Of a stretch of DNA of 64,000 bases, positions 42,112 through 52,448 are shown one piece after another. This DNA is from Vibrio pomeroyi. Lineage in GTDB: Bacteria > Pseudomonadota > Gammaproteobacteria > Enterobacterales > Vibrionaceae. Numbering within the stretch: the stretch's first letter is position 1; every line of letters starts with the position of its first letter. The translations under genes were made by a program, and so were the position numbers. Location of the stretch: the NCBI RefSeq assembly GCF_024347595.1, contig NZ_AP025507.1, positions 1,178,001-1,242,000 on the forward strand, in the 5' to 3' direction. The notes under the pieces are model-generated. The model made no database searches and was not told where the DNA came from. It was given only the letters and a program-made list of their open reading frames with translations.

Positions 42112-45100
42112 ATGTTGAACTATAGAAATACAATCGCTTTTATTGCCATTACTTTGGTCTGTTTTGTCATTCCAGAGACCACTGTCGCATCTGAAGAAAG
42201 GGACGACAAAATTGTTGTGGGTGTGCTGTCAGATAACAGTCGTGATGAGCATGGTAACTTTGAGGCTATTTATGGTATCAGCTTAGATTACCTATCAAAT
42301 ATAAGTCACTTCTTAAATTTAAAATTAGAAATTAAGCACTACCAAAATATTCCTGAGCTGCTTGGCGATGTCGAAGCAAATAAAATTGATGGCGCATTAG
42401 GGTTTAGCAAAACAGCAGAACGAGAAAAGAAGTTTGCATTTTCGGCACCCATTTTTTCTACCACTTTGGCTGTTTGGTACCGAGATGCGTATCTGAAAAA
42501 CAGTAACCAACAGCAACTCACTTGGGCGTGTGTCAACAAAAGCGTGTATTGCCAACTTATTGAGAAGCGTGGTGTACAGCAAATCTATCAAGCTACGTCA
42601 CGAGATGATGCATTCGAAGCAGTCCTGCAGGGGAAGGCTGATGCGCTTGTGACTACCTACGTTTCAATTAACGAATATCTTGATCATAAAGACGTGATGA
42701 GAGGTGCTGTTGATGTTCCTTCATGGTTACCTGAAGAGAAAATTCGTTTCATTTCCAGTAAAGATAACTCAGAGCTAATAGAAGACATCGACTCTATTCT
42801 GTTGTGGGAAGTCGAAGGGCGTGGCATTCGCTCGGTCGCCTCAAAGAACCCTTACCACGTTAGCGACAAGCTTATCTCGCAATTTAAAGCTCACCAGAAC
42901 GGCAAAGATGTCATCACATACAGTTCAAATGGTGAGGCGTATCCGTTTCTTTTCGAGAATGAAAAGAGACAGCTCGATGGCATGCTGGTGGAGTATCTGG
43001 CGTTAATTTCTGCAAGAACAGGGCTTGGGTTTAATTATGTCGTCCCTGAGTTGAACCTAGAATCCAGTTACACCTCTTACAACGCAGATATTGTACCTGT
43101 GTTATATCGTGATAGGACGAAAACTAAGGCTGCCCAGTGGCTAATCACTAAGCCATTTATGAACGCAAGCTTTACCAAAGTAACCCATAACGAAGCCAGC
43201 ACTCTGCCTAAAACAGAAAAGAAAGGCATTCTTCTGAGTGTCAGCAAGCAAGGCATCATTAATGTTGGTGAACGCGAAGACAGAAACATCACACGCTATC
43301 GTGATATGAAAGAGATTCTGGATGACTTAAGAAGTGGTGAGATCTCGGCGGCGTATGTGCCGAACGACATTACGTACTCGATGATTCTGAATGATTCGTC
43401 TGAGGGACTGACTTTTGATAAAGACGAGGGCATCACGTATTCAATCGCATTCGCAGTTTCCAAGAAAAATGTCGAGTTAAAGAATGTATTGAACAGCATC
43501 ATTGATACGGTGAGTGTCGAAGAAATTGAAAAGCTTCGCCGTAACTATCGTAAATTCGATCTGGTCTACGGTTACGACAGCAGTAACGTGAATAAATTTG
43601 CGGCTTTGGTATCGGTCGTTTTTGTGACTCTGTCATACCTTGGTTACCTGCTTTTGGTGAATCTGCGCTACAAAGTCAAACTGGCGGAGCTAAATGCAGG
43701 TAATGAAGAGAAAGAGAAAATCTGGCTCTCTGAAATCATTCAAGAGATAAACAATATCGTTTTTATTCATAATGATAAGAACGAGATATTACTGAGTAAC
43801 TGTCCTAAGTTTCAATCGAATGAATGTCAGGTTTGTACCATGAAGTCGCAAGCGAGCGGGGCTTCATTGGTCGGAAATCAGATTGAGATCAAAACGATTC
43901 TTGATGGTGATAATCTCAACGATACTCACTTGGCCGAAGACTGCCGTCTAGATATCTCTCATGTTCACAGAGAGAGTAAAACGATTTCATCATCGAACAG
44001 CGATAAGCGCTTTATCCTGACGTCTCTGCTTGATGTATCTGCGCAAAAGAACCGTGAAAACGCGTTAATCAAAGCCGAGAAAGAGGCGAAACTTGCAGTT
44101 GAAGCAAGAGAGAACCTACTCACTACCATGAGCCATGAACTTCGCACGCCTTTATCTGCTGTGCATGGGTTGCTCGACATCATTAAAATCAATGCAGTTA
44201 ACGATAAAGACAGTCATTTAGTCGACCAAGCTATTCGTTCTCTCGATCACCTAAATAAGCTGGTGGATGGTGTACTTGATCTGTCGAAGATCGAATCAGG
44301 GGTACTGTCTGTTAAAGCTGAAAAGGTCGAACTATTACCGCTTCTTTGCGATGTATTCAGAACCTTTGAACCGATTTCTAAAAGCAAGAACCTTCATTAC
44401 CGTGTTGAGATTCATCCCTTTGCTGATCGATGGATCATGGTTGATGGCATTCGTGTGTCTCAAATACTCACGAACCTGCTGTCGAATGCCGTGAAGTTCA
44501 CCTCAGAAGGAGAGATCAGTGTTGTGGTTGCAGCTGTCGATAATCAGCTAGTTGTCGAGATAACCGATACCGGTATTGGTATGACTCCAACACAACAACA
44601 GCAAGTGCTGAAACCCTTCGTACAAGCAGATGACAGCATAACAAGACATTACGGTGGAACAGGGCTAGGGCTCAGCATTGTTGACCAGCTCCTGCAATGC
44701 ATGGGTGGCGAACTGCACATAGAGTCTGAGTTGAATCACGGTACAACAATCAATGTCTCTATCCCGTTTGTAAGATGTGACGATGATGAGGTCTATTCCA
44801 TTAGAAGCCTAACGTATTCGCGAGATCTCCCTGACAACTTAAAGGGTTGGTGTCATGAATGGAAGCTAACAGAATCTGAGAATACACCTGATCTTTATAT
44901 CACGCAGAGTTCGCAATCTAATCTTGTCAGCATGATGGTTCGCCGAAACTTGAATGACCAAACAACGATTTCACAAGAACAGTTGAAGTACCCAGACAGC
45001 TTGCTGAATTTGATCGTAAAACCAGATGAGAACACCGTTAATTTACTGACTCCAGACGCTGTGAGCGATTGGCAATACGGCGATGTTCTTATCGCAGAAG

Positions 45101-45747
45101 ATAATCCAATTAACCAGAGTGTGATGACATTGCAAATGAACGAACTCGGCATCAAACCTGTGTTTGTGGATACCGGACTTCAGGCATGGGATTACATTAA
45201 TCACAACTCGATTAAGGTACTGCTTACTGATTTCCACATGCCCGAAATGGATGGTTATGAGTTGGTAAGCAAGATCAAAAGCAGTGAACAATTTAAAGAT
45301 ATTGTCGTGATTGGTATCACAGCGGAAGACTCGCGAGTAGCGCGTGAGAAAACCAAAGACATAGCGATCGATGACATTCTTTATAAGCCATACAGTGTGT
45401 CGAAATTATTGGATATTTTGGAGAAGCACGCAACGCCAGCTAGCCGCGCTCCCAGTTGGTTAGAACGATTCGAGAAAAATGACGCGATTGCGGTTGCTAA
45501 CGTGTTTATCGACACCATGGCTGAGGATGTCGCGAATTTCGATTTCCATTCGCCAACCATAAACCGAACCGTACACCGAATTAAAGGGGCGTTAAACGCA
45601 ATCGGAGCGAGTGAAATCTCTGCGCTATGCCAAGACGTTGAGTGTTGTGAACCAAAAGTGAATAAAGAAAAGTTAGAGAAACTGGTCGGGGCCATTGAGT
45701 CAGAAATTGAATTTACAAAAGCGTGGTTAAAAGCCAATGAACACTAA
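42112..45747 (+). CDS. VieS-like hybrid sensor histidine kinase with two SBP_bac_3 sensor domains
   Basis: A 1211-residue unorthodox kinase of the BvgS/EvgS/VieS type. After a signal peptide there are two periplasmic solute-binding-type domains (about 30-250 and 270-480) and a membrane helix (about 505-530). A PAS-like region follows, then HisKA with His675 in MSHELRTP, and HATPase with N (SNAVKF), G1 (DTGIGM) and G2 (GGTGLGLSI) boxes. A receiver has its phospho-Asp at about 1040 (LTDFHMPEMDG), and a C-terminal Hpt domain has its His at about 1155 (VHRIKGALNAIG). All phosphorelay residues are present. Its stop overlaps the REC-EAL gene by 11 bases. Domain order and neighbours fit the VieSAB system. 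Confidence 0.9.
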   Translation: MLNYRNTIAFIAITLVCFVIPETTVASEERDDKIVVGVLSDNSRDEHGNFEAIYGISLDYLSNISHFLNLKLEIKHYQNIPELLGDVEANKIDGALGFSKTAEREKKFAFSAPIFSTTLAVWYRDAYLKNSNQQQLTWACVNKSVYCQLIEKRGVQQIYQATSRDDAFEAVLQGKADALVTTYVSINEYLDHKDVMRGAVDVPSWLPEEKIRFISSKDNSELIEDIDSILLWEVEGRGIRSVASKNPYHVSDKLISQFKAHQNGKDVITYSSNGEAYPFLFENEKRQLDGMLVEYLALISARTGLGFNYVVPELNLESSYTSYNADIVPVLYRDRTKTKAAQWLITKPFMNASFTKVTHNEASTLPKTEKKGILLSVSKQGIINVGEREDRNITRYRDMKEILDDLRSGEISAAYVPNDITYSMILNDSSEGLTFDKDEGITYSIAFAVSKKNVELKNVLNSIIDTVSVEEIEKLRRNYRKFDLVYGYDSSNVNKFAALVSVVFVTLSYLGYLLLVNLRYKVKLAELNAGNEEKEKIWLSEIIQEINNIVFIHNDKNEILLSNCPKFQSNECQVCTMKSQASGASLVGNQIEIKTILDGDNLNDTHLAEDCRLDISHVHRESKTISSSNSDKRFILTSLLDVSAQKNRENALIKAEKEAKLAVEARENLLTTMSHELRTPLSAVHGLLDIIKINAVNDKDSHLVDQAIRSLDHLNKLVDGVLDLSKIESGVLSVKAEKVELLPLLCDVFRTFEPISKSKNLHYRVEIHPFADRWIMVDGIRVSQILTNLLSNAVKFTSEGEISVVVAAVDNQLVVEITDTGIGMTPTQQQQVLKPFVQADDSITRHYGGTGLGLSIVDQLLQCMGGELHIESELNHGTTINVSIPFVRCDDDEVYSIRSLTYSRDLPDNLKGWCHEWKLTESENTPDLYITQSSQSNLVSMMVRRNLNDQTTISQEQLKYPDSLLNLIVKPDENTVNLLTPDAVSDWQYGDVLIAEDNPINQSVMTLQMNELGIKPVFVDTGLQAWDYINHNSIKVLLTDFHMPEMDGYELVSKIKSSEQFKDIVVIGITAEDSRVAREKTKDIAIDDILYKPYSVSKLLDILEKHATPASRAPSWLERFEKNDAIAVANVFIDTMAEDVANFDFHSPTINRTVHRIKGALNAIGASEISALCQDVECCEPKVNKEKLEKLVGAIESEIEFTKAWLKANEH

Positions 45748-46903
45748 TCTTAATATTATGATTGTCGACGATCACCCGATTCATCTGATCTTGTTAAAAC
45801 AGCTGCTGACCAAGCTAAGCTGTAAAGTTACCGTTTTCGATAACGCGTTAGAGGCATGTGAAAGCGTTATTGCTACACATTACGACATCATCTTTTGTGA
45901 TATTCAAATGCCAGTATATGACGGAATCGACATGATGTTTATGTTGGACGAAGCGAATTACCAAGGCAATGTTGTCTTGATTAGCTCCGTTGAACTGACG
46001 GTGATTTCGGCTATTCGTGCTATGTGTGAAGGCTTTCCATTCGATGTGTTAGACATCATTGAAAAACCTTATACCCAAAAGTCGATTGAAGATGTGTTAG
46101 CGATGAGGCTCAAGTCTGCCAACAAAGCTTGTCCAGCGAGAAAGAAGATCGAGGTCACTGACGAAGAGTTTCTGGTGGCATTAGCCAATGGCCAAATACA
46201 GAACTACTACCAGCCTAAAGTGGACTTTGTCACGGAGCGTTTGTCTGGTTATGAAGCGCTGGCTCGATGGGTACACCCTGAATACGGCGTGCTAACACCG
46301 GATGTGTTCTTGCCTATTGTGACTCGATGTAAATTGTCAGCAGAGCTGTTTGATACCGTGCTCAACAACGCGCTAGATGACATTAAAATTCGAAATCTCG
46401 ACAAGAAAATCGCTATTAATGTCGATCAGTTCAACTTAGAAGACAGCGACTTTGCCCAAACTTTTATTACTCGATGCCTAGAGCGAGAGGTGAACCCTTC
46501 GGCGTTCATTATCGAGATCACCGAGCGTGACACGTACCGTAACAGTGTCTCTTTGTACAAGAACCTCACTAAGCTGAGGGTGAATGACGTGACTGTATCG
46601 ATTGATGATTTTGGAACGGGTAATTCAACTTTGGAGAAGTTGGCTCAACTGCCGTTCAACGAAATGAAAATTGACCGTTCGTTTGTCTTTGAAATTAAAG
46701 ATGACCAAAAGAAAAAGAATATCGTTTTATCAATATGTGGCTTAGCGAAAAACCTTGGCATTAAGCTTGTCGCTGAAGGGGTAGAAGACCACGAAACTTG
46801 GTCTTTGCTAAAGGAATACGGTGTAGAAGTGTGTCAGGGATATTTTGTCTCTAAACCGTTGCCGTTAGAACTAGTCAAACAAATAGATATAGATATCAAA
46901 TGA
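45737..46903 (+). CDS. REC-EAL response regulator, c-di-GMP phosphodiesterase (VieA-like, lacking the HTH)
   Basis: Residues 1-125 form a receiver (MIVDDHP, FCDIQMP with the phospho-Asp, and EKPY). From about residue 145 there is an EAL domain with the catalytic landmarks YEALARW, AINVDQFNL, IEITE, DDFGTGNSTL, MKIDRSF, VAEGVED and QGYFVSKP. All metal and catalytic residues appear intact, so it should hydrolyse c-di-GMP. Vibrio cholerae VieA has a third, helix-turn-helix part that is missing here; the next gene supplies a separate receiver-HTH protein. It is coupled to the kinase upstream (11-base overlap) and to the next gene by ATGA. Confidence 0.9.
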   Translation: MNTNLNIMIVDDHPIHLILLKQLLTKLSCKVTVFDNALEACESVIATHYDIIFCDIQMPVYDGIDMMFMLDEANYQGNVVLISSVELTVISAIRAMCEGFPFDVLDIIEKPYTQKSIEDVLAMRLKSANKACPARKKIEVTDEEFLVALANGQIQNYYQPKVDFVTERLSGYEALARWVHPEYGVLTPDVFLPIVTRCKLSAELFDTVLNNALDDIKIRNLDKKIAINVDQFNLEDSDFAQTFITRCLEREVNPSAFIIEITERDTYRNSVSLYKNLTKLRVNDVTVSIDDFGTGNSTLEKLAQLPFNEMKIDRSFVFEIKDDQKKKNIVLSICGLAKNLGIKLVAEGVEDHETWSLLKEYGVEVCQGYFVSKPLPLELVKQIDIDIK

Positions 46904-47487
46904 ACTGTTTAATTTTCGATGATCACCCTCTGGTTTGTGTTGCGATCAAGTCACTTGTTGAATCTTCACCTCATATTGCTCAAGTCAACGTGGCTTCAGA
47001 GTTAAAAACTGCTAATGAGTTTGTTCGTAAATCAAACATCGACTTACTGATCTTGGATGTGAATTTGAATGATTGCGATGGCTTCGACTTTTATCGTCGT
47101 ATTAGAGCGCATGGGTTCAAAGGGCGAGTCGTGTTCTATTCTGCTGAAACCAGTGCTTACTACAGCGAAATGGCGTTCAAAGTGGGAGCTCATGGTTATG
47201 TGTGCAAATCAGAGCATTACAACGTACTTAAAGACGCGATTGAAGCCATTGCAAAAGGTTATTCGTTTTTTAAAGAGATTAATGACCCACAAAAGGCAAA
47301 ACGAACGCTTAAGCTCTCTGCTCGTGAAGCCACGGTCGCTAAATTACTGCTTAAGGGAATGACGAATAAAGATGCCGCCGAGTTTCTCTCTATCAGTGAG
47401 AAAACAATCAGTACTTACAAAAGAAGGATGCTTACCAAGTACAGCGTTGACAGTATTGTCGAGTTGTCGAGAGTGATTGAATTATGA
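46900..47487 (+). CDS. LuxR/NarL-type response regulator
   Basis: A receiver domain (residues 1-120, IFDDHP, LILDVNL with the phospho-Asp, and CKSE in place of the usual K-P) is followed by a LuxR-type helix-turn-helix (LSAREATVAKLLLKGMTNKDAAEFLSISEKTISTYKRRM as its core). Coupled by ATGA overlaps to the genes on both sides. It likely takes phosphate from the Hpt domain of the kinase and gives the transcriptional output that a VieA-type HTH would otherwise provide. It resembles the regulator at 49962 in size and motif order. Confidence 0.88.
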   Translation: MNCLIFDDHPLVCVAIKSLVESSPHIAQVNVASELKTANEFVRKSNIDLLILDVNLNDCDGFDFYRRIRAHGFKGRVVFYSAETSAYYSEMAFKVGAHGYVCKSEHYNVLKDAIEAIAKGYSFFKEINDPQKAKRTLKLSAREATVAKLLLKGMTNKDAAEFLSISEKTISTYKRRMLTKYSVDSIVELSRVIEL

Positions 47488-48869
47488 CGACTAAACGAAT
47501 CATCAAATTAATGCCAAAATTTAAAGTTGCGACGATCTCACTGACGTTTTCTTCCATGTCATTTCTCTTGTTTATCGTCAGTTTTGGCACGGTAGCGATC
47601 AACAATGACATCAAAGAGTTTGATTTAAGCACGTTGCAGTTAGATAGACATAAAGACAACTTAGTTCTGTTGGGCTTGTTTACGGAATCTCAGATTAATC
47701 AAACATCAGACATGGGTAGCCATGACTTTGACAGCGTTGATGAGATCAACTTTGTTGATAGCATTTATCCTCTTGGTGATCCTGAATTGAATAAGGCTGA
47801 AATCGCTGTTAGGCACTTAATGCATCAAATTTCGTTGTACAAAAACCTCGGTGGTATCGACGATAATTTCGTCTATTTCTATCGTTCATATTCGGGTTCA
47901 AAATACATATTCCCGAACAAATTTGAGAACTTCACACCGTCAGAAGCGCATCTTTCACGAGACATTTGCCTTGGAAGTGAGGTGTGTTCGATCACCGCGA
48001 AAGAATACCAATTGACGGATAGGGTGATCATATCGCAGCCTCACATTGGGTTGATAAGCCAAAAGGAAATCATTTCGATTGTGACCCCAGTGTATGACGA
48101 GGGGAGCATCATTGGTGATTACGTGTTGAACGTGAATATAGACCTTTATATAAGCGGTGGTTTAGATGTGGGTTACGAGACGAAGAATAACACCAACAAC
48201 TTAATAGTAACGTATCCAGGTTACCCGTACTCATACCTCAATTACAGTAAGACGACGGTTGCCGATAACCAGACCACTTATACGTATCGCTATCCATATT
48301 CCAAGTTGGTTATTGATTACTTTTGGGTGTTTGTTGTTTTGCTGCTCGCTAGCCTGAACTATCTCTTTTATGTCAATAAGGCCAGGATCGCCAAAGACGA
48401 ATTGGTAGATGCGAAACACTCGGCGCTAAAGGACGAGCTGACAGGGTTGTACAACCGTCGAATTTATAACGAGACATCGTTTAATCAAGCGGTGCAAGGA
48501 AAAGCGTGTTCGGTTATCGCCATTGATGGCGACCGAATTAAAAAGATCAACGATAGCCTTGGTCACAGTTGGGGAGATGAAGTGATTCAACACATCGCTC
48601 ATTCAATGAAAGACGTTTTCCGCCGTGATGACTTCTTGATAAGAGCTGGTGGCGATGAATTTATCGTTATTATGCCGAATTGCAGTTTTGAAAATGCTAA
48701 GAAAGCTTCAGAGATCCTACAAAGGCAAGTGACAGAGTCTAAAGTCGCTTCATTGGGCTTTGATGTTTCCGTGAGTGTTGGGGTCGCCTTCAAAGGTGCG
48801 AGTGAGTCACTGGAAAGTGTGTTTCACAAAGCCGATGAAAAGCTATATGAGCAAAAAGCACAGCGCTAA
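47484..48869 (+). CDS. Membrane diguanylate cyclase with periplasmic sensor and GGDEF domain
   Basis: Two membrane helices (about residues 18-40 and 278-300) enclose a periplasmic sensor of about 235 residues. The C-terminal GGDEF domain has DELTGLYNRR, IDGDRIKKINDSLGHSWGDEV, and an intact AGGDEF active site. The RxxD inhibition site (RRDD) lies five residues before GGDEF, so it should make c-di-GMP and be restrained by its product. It is the last gene of the kinase-EAL-LuxR operon (ATGA overlap). Synthesis and breakdown of c-di-GMP are thus encoded together. Confidence 0.88.
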   Translation: MTTKRIIKLMPKFKVATISLTFSSMSFLLFIVSFGTVAINNDIKEFDLSTLQLDRHKDNLVLLGLFTESQINQTSDMGSHDFDSVDEINFVDSIYPLGDPELNKAEIAVRHLMHQISLYKNLGGIDDNFVYFYRSYSGSKYIFPNKFENFTPSEAHLSRDICLGSEVCSITAKEYQLTDRVIISQPHIGLISQKEIISIVTPVYDEGSIIGDYVLNVNIDLYISGGLDVGYETKNNTNNLIVTYPGYPYSYLNYSKTTVADNQTTYTYRYPYSKLVIDYFWVFVVLLLASLNYLFYVNKARIAKDELVDAKHSALKDELTGLYNRRIYNETSFNQAVQGKACSVIAIDGDRIKKINDSLGHSWGDEVIQHIAHSMKDVFRRDDFLIRAGGDEFIVIMPNCSFENAKKASEILQRQVTESKVASLGFDVSVSVGVAFKGASESLESVFHKADEKLYEQKAQR

Positions 48870-49051
48870 TTGGCTGCTTACTTCATCCAACTTATCGATT
48901 TGATGCTTCGCTATGTTAGATCAACGTCAGATATAGCGGCTGGTGGAAAGGATAGCGTCAGCAATGGCTCGCTCCCTTGTATTGACTAAACTTAGATACT
49001 AACGTGTACATGTTAGCTAAGTTTATGAATTTACGATGAAGGGTTATTGCT

Positions 49052-49936
49052 GTGAATAAAGATTTAGATCTAAATCTTCTACGTATCTTGGTGTTGTTGG
49101 ATAAACACCAACAACTTAAGCCAGTGGCTAAGATTCTGGGCAAGAGCGAGGCATCTATCAGTAAGTACCTGGCTCGCTTAAGAGAGCAACTTGGTGACGA
49201 GTTGTTTATTCGACATGCACACCATTTTGAAAGTACCGATTTTCTTAAGAAACAGCTTCCCGTCATTCAGGCTGGGTTAGACAGTCTTGAATCTTGTATG
49301 GGGACGAGTACTTTTGATCCGCTAACTTATGACAAGCCCATCACTATCTCGATGCCCCAAGTTGCCCAGTATTTTTTGGGTGAACTGATATTGAATGACC
49401 TGTTTGAACTGTTTCCTAACGCGCCCATTAGTATCGTGAGCCCAAGTGATCGCCCAATCGAAAGTATCTTAGATGGCAATGTGGATGTGTACATGCACAA
49501 TTTTAATGAAGAATGTCCTAAGAGTATCTATCAACTACCTGTTGGTTCATTACCAGTCGGCATCGTACTTCCTGATGACATGGAGGCAGACTCTTTAGAA
49601 ACGGCATTGTCATTGCCCTTTATTTTCCTGGAGCTAAAAGGCTGGAAGGGCTCTAAGCAAGTGGTGCGAATGATTTTAGAGAAGAAAGGGTTTGAAATTG
49701 AATCTAAGGTCACCGTTGGGGATGTGGGTCTATTACTCGGACTGTTAAAGCGTCGAAGATGCGCCACCATAATGATGAATTTTGGTCGTTCGATTGAAGG
49801 CTTTAAATCGATTGAAATACCAGAATCATATTATGCGACAGGTCGCCCCAAAATCGCGGCTTACATCAAGCAAACCCACCGCAACAACGCGTTACATCGA
49901 TTGCTTATTGATGTGATGGAGAAGTACTTAAATTAG
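49052..49936 (+). CDS. LysR-family transcriptional regulator
   Basis: A 294-residue LysR-type protein. The N-terminal winged helix (DLNLLRILVLLDKHQQLKPVAKILGKSEASISKYLARLREQLGDELFIRH as its core) is followed by a substrate-binding-like domain. The GTG start at 49052 is supported by GAAGGG upstream. It follows the cyclase by 182 bases and may be transcribed on its own. The inducer is unknown. The DNA-binding part is closest to the LeuO/NodD-like side of the family, an impression only. Confidence 0.85.
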   Translation: MNKDLDLNLLRILVLLDKHQQLKPVAKILGKSEASISKYLARLREQLGDELFIRHAHHFESTDFLKKQLPVIQAGLDSLESCMGTSTFDPLTYDKPITISMPQVAQYFLGELILNDLFELFPNAPISIVSPSDRPIESILDGNVDVYMHNFNEECPKSIYQLPVGSLPVGIVLPDDMEADSLETALSLPFIFLELKGWKGSKQVVRMILEKKGFEIESKVTVGDVGLLLGLLKRRRCATIMMNFGRSIEGFKSIEIPESYYATGRPKIAAYIKQTHRNNALHRLLIDVMEKYLN

Positions 49937-49961
49937 GCTCACCGACTAGCTAGTTAAGTAA

Positions 49962-50555
49962 TTAAAGTGCATCGTTCAGTTGAACCAGCTCGACGATTGA
50001 ATTGGCTCTGTACTTGTTTAGGATTCGTGTTTTATAGGTACTAATAGTTTTGGCACTTAGAGACAGTTTTTCTGAAATAAGCTTGTTCGAGTGTCCTTGA
50101 ATCAGGTACTGATACACGATCGCTTCTTTGTTAGAGAGTTTTGTGTTCTTGCCATTGTTCTTTTGGTCTGATTTGAACAACGAATAACCTTTCATAATGC
50201 TGGATAGGGCGAAGCGAATGGATTCATGGCTTTCGCTTTTACTCAGGAACCCATTGGCACCAAGTGATTGAGCCGCCTCTGATAAGCTTGAGCTATCTGA
50301 AGAAGAAACAAACAGTAACTTTCCTTCATAACCGTGCGCTTTGATTATTTTAGCGAGGTTCATACCATCGTTGTTTGCCAAGGTCACATCAAGAACAATC
50401 AAGTCGATGCTTTGGCTTTTCACGAGCTTTAAAACTTTATCGGTATCGGTGGTTTTATGCAGATCGTCAAACTCTAACGAGTCCATAACCAACTCTGCAA
50501 GGGCTTCACGATAAAGCGGCTGTTCATCTATGATTAGAACGTTCTGATTTTTCAT
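49962..50555 (-). CDS. Second LuxR/NarL-type response regulator
   Basis: A receiver (LIIDEQPLYREAL, LIVLDVTL phospho-Asp, and LSKSE) is joined to a LuxR-type helix-turn-helix (LSNKEAIVYQYLIQGHSNKLISEKLSLSAKTISTYK). 197 residues. It is similar in layout to the protein at 46900, including SAKTISTYK against SEKTISTYK, so the two are probably paralogues. It lies downstream of the VieB-like gene in the same direction, 173 bases away. Confidence 0.88.
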   Translation of the reverse strand: MKNQNVLIIDEQPLYREALAELVMDSLEFDDLHKTTDTDKVLKLVKSQSIDLIVLDVTLANNDGMNLAKIIKAHGYEGKLLFVSSSDSSSLSEAAQSLGANGFLSKSESHESIRFALSSIMKGYSLFKSDQKNNGKNTKLSNKEAIVYQYLIQGHSNKLISEKLSLSAKTISTYKTRILNKYRANSIVELVQLNDAL

Positions 50556-50728
50556 AAGTCACCTAAAATATTGCTGTGTGACATCCTGTCTCTTTGAGTT
50601 CTAAGATTGTGATAAGCAATAATTCTATGTAAAAACAAAGTAGTTAGGGTGAAAATGACATTTTAATATTTTGAAAATCAGGTGGTTTAAGAGAGTTCTA
50701 GCTTATTGTTCTCCCAAAACTAGCGTCA

Positions 50729-52351
50729 TTAATAGGTGGTTCTACCACGGGCTTTATACAAGATTTGATTGTAATTGATACTGTTTAGCTCTTCTTTTGT
50801 ATGTAAGTTAACCAATACGTCATTGCACTTGTTTATTTTAATACGAATATCGTGTTTGCCTTCATAGGGAGTGCTCAGCAGAGCTGAAAGCTTGATTATG
50901 GCTAAACAGGTCTTTTTTGAGTGTGGCAAAAGGTCGTGGATGTCTAAATAGTAATCAAGATGCTTGTCTTTCGTTAAACGATCCGACGATTTCATTAACA
51001 CCATTTCTTTGCGGATATTACTCAAGTGCTGCTGTGAGGTTTGTAGACGTTCCTTAAAACCATTAAGCATATGAATTTGGCTACGAATAATACTTGTGTG
51101 TTGGTCTTGATTAATGCTGTCTTCCAACCTTTTCACGAACGTTGGCGTTTCACTCAAGAAAGAGCACTGTTCCAATAAGAAGCACAGGTGGTAGAAGTCA
51201 TAAAAGTGAAAATCGGAAGTATAATTCAACGCTTGTTTTATACTCAGTGTTGCCGTCTTTAGGTCGCCTTTGATCAATGCAATGTGGGCAGAAATCAGTT
51301 TGTCCTGAAGAATAAGCTCTGGCGTTTTACCAATATCGTTGAGAATTAAGTTGTACGAGGCAAGCTGCCTTTCAAAGAGGTTTATTGAGCCACCAAGTGG
51401 TTGCTTGTAAAGAAACGTACGCATGTAGTTAATCTTGGTATAAAACCCACCACGGAACGTATTAATGTTCTTTTCGTAATACCTTTTCATATAGGTGAAG
51501 GCATCTTGATACGCTTCTGCAGCGATAGATAAATTCGCGATCACCAATTCACGGTGCGCTCCCGCATCGAGTAACATAGCCGACTGTTTCAAGTGGTCGA
51601 TCGCGTTGGGTAGGTCGTCTTCAATCGAATAGATGTTCGACATTTCGTCGTGAAAGTAGGGGTTGTTTTTCTTTGATTTAACTAGGCTGAGTATCTCTTT
51701 TGCTTCATCCACTTGGTCTGTTTCAATCAGTGTGCTTGCAAGACCTGTTTTGATCCAATCTAAGTCATCTTCTTCGAGAAGGCTTTCATACTCCTCCTGA
51801 GCCTTATTAAATTGCTTACTTTTCAATAAGGCAGAGGCTTTGTATTTTCGGATAAGCTTTGAATATTCAGGGTGAAACGGTTGAAGTTCATCGCACTCGC
51901 GTACAACGCCAGAAAAATCGAATTCGGTTAACTTTTCAAAGATTGGTGCAAGGATCAATTTTCGATTGAGGGCTGAAAATATCCGTTTGATAAAGAACTG
52001 CTTGTTAAACGGCTTAAGTAGGTAATCGTCAGGGTCAGAGTCCACGATTGAGCGCACGACGTTGTAATCATTTTCGCCTGTGAGGAACATAAAAACCGTA
52101 GTCGATTTTAGGATTCGAGCGTGCTTGAGTTCTTCCAAAAGCTGATAGCCAGTCAATTGGGTTTGGAAGTTATAGTCACAGATAATAATATCAAACGCGT
52201 TCTGACGGCATTGATGAATTACGTCGAAGGGTTTGTATACATAAAATATGGACTCAAAGCCGATTTGGCGCAAGATTGTGGTTACACTACTTGTAACCAG
52301 ACGCGAGTCGTCTGCAACCAATACCGTATATTTTTTAATATCTTTATTCAT
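50729..52351 (-). CDS. VieB-like receiver-TPR protein
   Basis: Residues 1-125 form a receiver (VLVADDSRLV, IIICDYNF phospho-Asp, FLTGEND, and LLKPF). The remaining 415 residues are helical repeats of TPR type (for example FNKAQEEYESLLEE, DEAKEILSLVKSKKN and LPNAIDHLKQSAMLL). This is the layout of Vibrio cholerae VieB, which binds VieS and limits the relay. The presence of a VieS-like kinase and a VieA-like protein on the other strand supports the match. There is no DNA-binding or enzymatic output domain. Confidence 0.85.
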   Translation of the reverse strand: MNKDIKKYTVLVADDSRLVTSSVTTILRQIGFESIFYVYKPFDVIHQCRQNAFDIIICDYNFQTQLTGYQLLEELKHARILKSTTVFMFLTGENDYNVVRSIVDSDPDDYLLKPFNKQFFIKRIFSALNRKLILAPIFEKLTEFDFSGVVRECDELQPFHPEYSKLIRKYKASALLKSKQFNKAQEEYESLLEEDDLDWIKTGLASTLIETDQVDEAKEILSLVKSKKNNPYFHDEMSNIYSIEDDLPNAIDHLKQSAMLLDAGAHRELVIANLSIAAEAYQDAFTYMKRYYEKNINTFRGGFYTKINYMRTFLYKQPLGGSINLFERQLASYNLILNDIGKTPELILQDKLISAHIALIKGDLKTATLSIKQALNYTSDFHFYDFYHLCFLLEQCSFLSETPTFVKRLEDSINQDQHTSIIRSQIHMLNGFKERLQTSQQHLSNIRKEMVLMKSSDRLTKDKHLDYYLDIHDLLPHSKKTCLAIIKLSALLSTPYEGKHDIRIKINKCNDVLVNLHTKEELNSINYNQILYKARGRTTY

Positions 52352-52448
52352 TATTTTAACTGTTGACCAAATTTAGCTAATTGTAACAAAACGGAAATAG
52401 CGAAAATCGATACTGAATTAAAATAAGAAAAGTCCTACACTGATTCGA

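Noticed and set aside
48980..49012. Sigma-70 promoter for the LysR gene (TTGACT near 48982)
   Set aside because: No acceptable -10 element is found at 16-18 bases; left unannotated.
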